Positions 60,846 to 64,000 of a stretch of DNA of 64,000 nt are shown here, piece after piece. Under the pieces are notes generated by a model. That model had not been told where the DNA came from, ran no database searches, and was given only the letters and a program-made list of their open reading frames with translations. Every line of letters starts with the position of its first letter. Positions within the stretch are counted from its first letter, which is position 1. The position numbers and the translations under genes are program-made. The stretch is from Sipunculus nudus (taxonomy: Eukaryota > Annelida > Sipuncula > Golfingiida > Sipunculidae): assembly GCA_026874595.1 (NCBI GenBank), contig CM049308.1, forward strand, positions 14,215,501 to 14,279,500, written 5' to 3'.

Positions 60846-60916
60846 AACACACCAGGTTTTAGGACACTAGATGTAATCACAGCTGAGAAACTGACATGAT
60901 TTTTGTCATTTTATAG

Positions 60917-62737
60917 TAAAAACAAGGGATTCCATGGGTCACTGTGCTCAGCTGAAGTTGACCTTGAAGGTAAAAATCAAAAATAATATCAAATGGAAAT
61001 AAAGAGCGAGAGAAAGAGGTAATAGAGGCCATGGTTGGTTTATATGATTGGTTTGTATTGATGACGAGAAATTGTTGCAAATAAAATTTTGTGACCTGAA
61101 CATGTATTTCCTAATGTTGAAACTGAAGAATGTGAGCAGTCTGTGAACAAATGAGCTGTACCATTACCATGATCATTAGATGGCTTTTTGATTAACTGTT
61201 GACATTTCAGAAGTTTACACATTCGTTCAACTGAATCTATTTTTTTTGTATAATATATATTATTAAATATATATGTATCTTTTTTATTTTATGAAATGTG
61301 TACAGTTGAAATATAACTAATTAACAACATACATACAGGGCAAAGCCTGATCTCCAATTCTGCTGAGGCAGGAAAATAAGGAACAAATGTTTGTATTAGA
61401 TCCTCATTTTTTATAACATCAATTTTTTTATTATGTTTATATTTCTATATATTTCTAATGTAACATATATATCTGAATATAAAAGTTGATTCATAATTCT
61501 CAATTGCATCATCATAAGTCTCAATCCTGTCAGATATCACCAAATCATGCATACAAATGTTTATTTTTACCACAAAAATATATCTTTTAAATCTGCAAAA
61601 CAATAAATATCTAAAAATAATACTTGATTTAGATTTCACAATTTTAAATGCCTCTTTATTTATCCAAAATGTGCTTCATATTTTATAAATTTAAGCATAC
61701 TGATGGGTTTAATTATATTTATTAAAATCATTTAAAAGAAAATTGATTTCTTTAAAAATGCTAATTTAACACATCATGGCATCTTCTGGATTACACCTTG
61801 AATTACTTTTTCAAGGAAGTTTTTTGTATATTGGAGTGGAAACAGCATTTCAATAAAGGAGATACAGGGAAAACAATAACAATTACTGCATAACACTTGG
61901 TAGGTTTGGTTTGGGGGGGGGGGGGATGAGGGTTGTGACATGAGAGTAACTGTACACCTGTCACAGCAGGGGATCTCCCCCAGTGACTGTAACAAATCAG
62001 ATACCCTGGCATAGCTGACTTCCAGTGACCTGGAGTGGGACCCTGCATCTGTAATCTGTAATCAAAGCAAATGACTACAACAGAGCCTCAAGAAAAAAAT
62101 CAATAACTAGCTTAATTTTCAAGCTTTTATTTTCAAATTCAGATTTAAACAAATTAAATACTTATGTTTACATGCTGTGAAAATTAAATCAATGGTACTT
62201 ACAGGAAAAAACGTGCCATGGTCAAATTTGGGCAAAATTTAAGGTACTGATTTTATTTTTATGCTTATAACTAAAAAAATTTACAAAATTCAGATCTTAC
62301 TTTGGGTAAACAATTGAATCTTAATTAAACATAGTTATATACTTGGGAAAATAGACTCTAGTTTCAAAAATTTTCATGTTAAGTGAGTAAATAATTTTCC
62401 TGATTTTTTACAAAGTCCATTTTGTTCGGGCCCATAACTTAAAGAAATTATACTTAACAGACTTAATTTCTGGCATGTACATAGGAACTATATAGATGAA
62501 TATTTATGGTAAATATGAAGAAAAACAGATGAGTGGTTTTGATATTAGGCAGTCCTGAAGTGTGAAAATAGGTTTTTAATAAAAAATTGAGGATTTTGGG
62601 GACATCTAATGGTATGCAAAGATTTGAATTCGTAGGTTCAACGGTTTTAAAACGTGCCCTGTTAACGGCCTGACAGCCAGACGGACGGACGGACCACGAC
62701 TATAGCTCAGATGACTTATAGTCAGCTGAGCTAAAAA
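60917..62737 (+). mobile_element. Hairpin-end element copy J (1.8 kb, undivided)
   Basis: Starts AACAAGGGATTCCATGGGTC and GCTCAGCTGAAG. Contains AAAGCCTGATCTCCAATTCTGC, a G13 tract (61913-61925) and one half-repeat, and ends with GACGGACGGACGG and the hairpin 62703-62733. It is the uninterrupted reference for the pieces at 32384-33261 and 35910-37840. Confidence 0.75.
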
Positions 62738-63126
62738 TTAGAAAAATATTCGTTAAAATAAGAAAAAATATAGGTGGTGCCACCACTTTTTTGGAACTGA
62801 CAAAACTAGTCATGGTCAGTATTCAAGGCAAGATTCATGACATTCCATGCAGTAATTATCAAGATATTGGAGGTTTTGTATCAAATTTTTTATTATTCTA
62901 GGGGGTTCTTTCAAGCCCCATAGCTTGGAGGGTATAGGTTGCAGTGACCTTATTTCAGTTTCCCAAGGAGATTTTTTAATGACCTCCCTGGATGTTCACT
63001 TAAAGATTTCTACGTCAAGGGGTTATGGTTTGTGCCCTGCTAACGAACAACCAGATGGCCAGACAGACAACGGACAAAGCACCATTCCTATACTTTAGTT
63101 GACTTACAGTCAGCTGAGCTAAAAAT
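62738..63126 (+). mobile_element. Single-monomer 3' end of a hairpin-end element
   Basis: One diverged monomer (ATAGGTGGTGCCACCACTTT), then GACAGACAACGGACAAAG and a partly decayed hairpin near 63091-63122. Abuts copy J head to tail. Confidence 0.65.
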
Positions 63127-63639
63127 GATATCAATATTCACCTGAAAATACAAGCACTGGATCTACAATGCATATGACCACATAATCCAAATACTACAAC
63201 TATAAAAAACATCCATGAAACTAACTACATAATCATGATCCAGACAAGAGAGTTACTACAGCAAAACTCCTGTCAAAACATGCTACTAAATAGACAGATT
63301 CACGCATGCAGTCTACTTGTCTTGGCCACCTCACACAAATGAAACCACCAAGCTACCACACCAGATAATAGATGCTTCATGTGGTACTAAGTATCACATT
63401 ATATCTAAACGCACCAGACTGTACCATGCAAAACAGAAGGTAAGAAGCGGGTTGATACTACGCTTGCCACTTGTCACAGCTTTGTACGGATACGTTTCAG
63501 TTCATGTGATGTACTCTGCTATATGCTTCCTTTGTCACGCCTGTCTTTGTTGTCAATGTACGGTAATTTGGTGTTTACTCTATTGAGGTGTAATTTATCT
63601 GATGGCAACACCATGCCAATATATTATAAAGACTGTCAG
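63127..63639. other. No recognisable gene
   Basis: Slightly less AT-rich. An open stretch on the plus strand (63317-63440) ends at CAGAAG|GTAAGAAG, a donor-like site, but its translation is not recognisable and no acceptor partner was identified. Minus-strand reading gives no C2-like peptide. Confidence 0.3.
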
Positions 63640-64000
63640 TCCTTTCAGTTGCATTATGTCTCAATGAACATTGTATCTATTATAATACCACTTTCTTCAT
63701 AATTCTGGCTACATTATGCCTCAAGTATCATACTATGGTATTAATATATGGTTACATTATATTTCAATAAATATATTATGGTCATAAGAGTAATGTCACA
63801 TAAAGCCTCATTTATCACACTATGGTCTTAATAGTTTGATTACATTGTATCTCAATCATGTTACAGTCATAACAGTATGGTAACATAAATGACATTATGC
63901 TTCAATTATCACACTGTGGTCATAATATTTGGTTACATTATATCTCAATAGTCATTTCTGGGGTCATAAGAGTTTTTTTTTCACATAATTTTTCAAGTCA
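63640..64000. repeat. About 60-bp degenerate tandem repeat at the right edge
   Basis: Unit built from GGTTACATTATATCTCAAT, TATCACACTATGGTCATAA and TAGTATGG-like words, repeated about six times and running off the edge. Similar in unit length and style to the minisatellite at 13536-14190. Confidence 0.75.

Noticed and set aside
63317-63586. Candidate exon of another gene or the PKC 5' part
   Set aside because: It has a donor-like GTAAGA but no acceptor partner and an unrecognisable translation on both strands.

Overview
The window looks like animal nuclear DNA, most likely a mollusc. It is AT-rich, has a classic intron-split gene with GT-AG junctions, and carries very many interspersed and tandem repeats whose ends (a CATGGG palindrome at one end; a GGAC-rich stretch plus a TAGCTCA...TGAGCTA hairpin at the other) I associate from memory with bivalve and gastropod genomes. 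Nothing looks bacterial. The species cannot be named from the sequence.

Host gene (8.7-21.6 kb, minus strand). Thirteen consecutive exons encode the last 585 residues of a novel-type protein kinase C of the epsilon class: pseudosubstrate, C1A, C1B, hinge, complete kinase domain and C-terminal tail to the stop codon. All splice phases agree. The N-terminal C2 domain and start codon were not found. They probably lie beyond the right edge, which would make the rest of the window (21.6-64 kb) one very long intron.

Left flank (1-8.7 kb). No convincing coding exon. Bases 450-1560 hold promoter-like motifs: an NRF1 consensus, two CRE palindromes, a CACGTG box and two CCAAT boxes. A near-perfect 22-bp-arm hairpin sits at 2135-2187. 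Downstream is AT-rich, probably holding the 3' UTR of the kinase gene.

Repeat-rich right part (21.6-64 kb). At least ten copies or fragments of a non-coding element family with a palindromic start and a terminal hairpin all lie in the same orientation, antisense to the kinase gene. Some are nested in each other or in older tandem arrays. Three 2.6-kb copies are nearly identical. Another subfamily carries variable numbers of 340-bp monomers; the copy inside the kinase gene has seven, arranged as a 682-bp higher-order repeat.

The most interesting object is at 41,536-53,826: an LTR retrotransposon in the arrangement LTR-internal-LTR-internal-LTR, flanked by a single 5-bp ACTAG target duplication. 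It has Ty3/gypsy-like domains but the copia-like order gag-protease-integrase-(RT)-RNase H. With a capsid resembling the SCAN domain, this points to the Gmr1 group. Both copies lack the catalytic half of reverse transcriptase and share a frame break before RNase H, so the element is a young, probably non-autonomous derivative.
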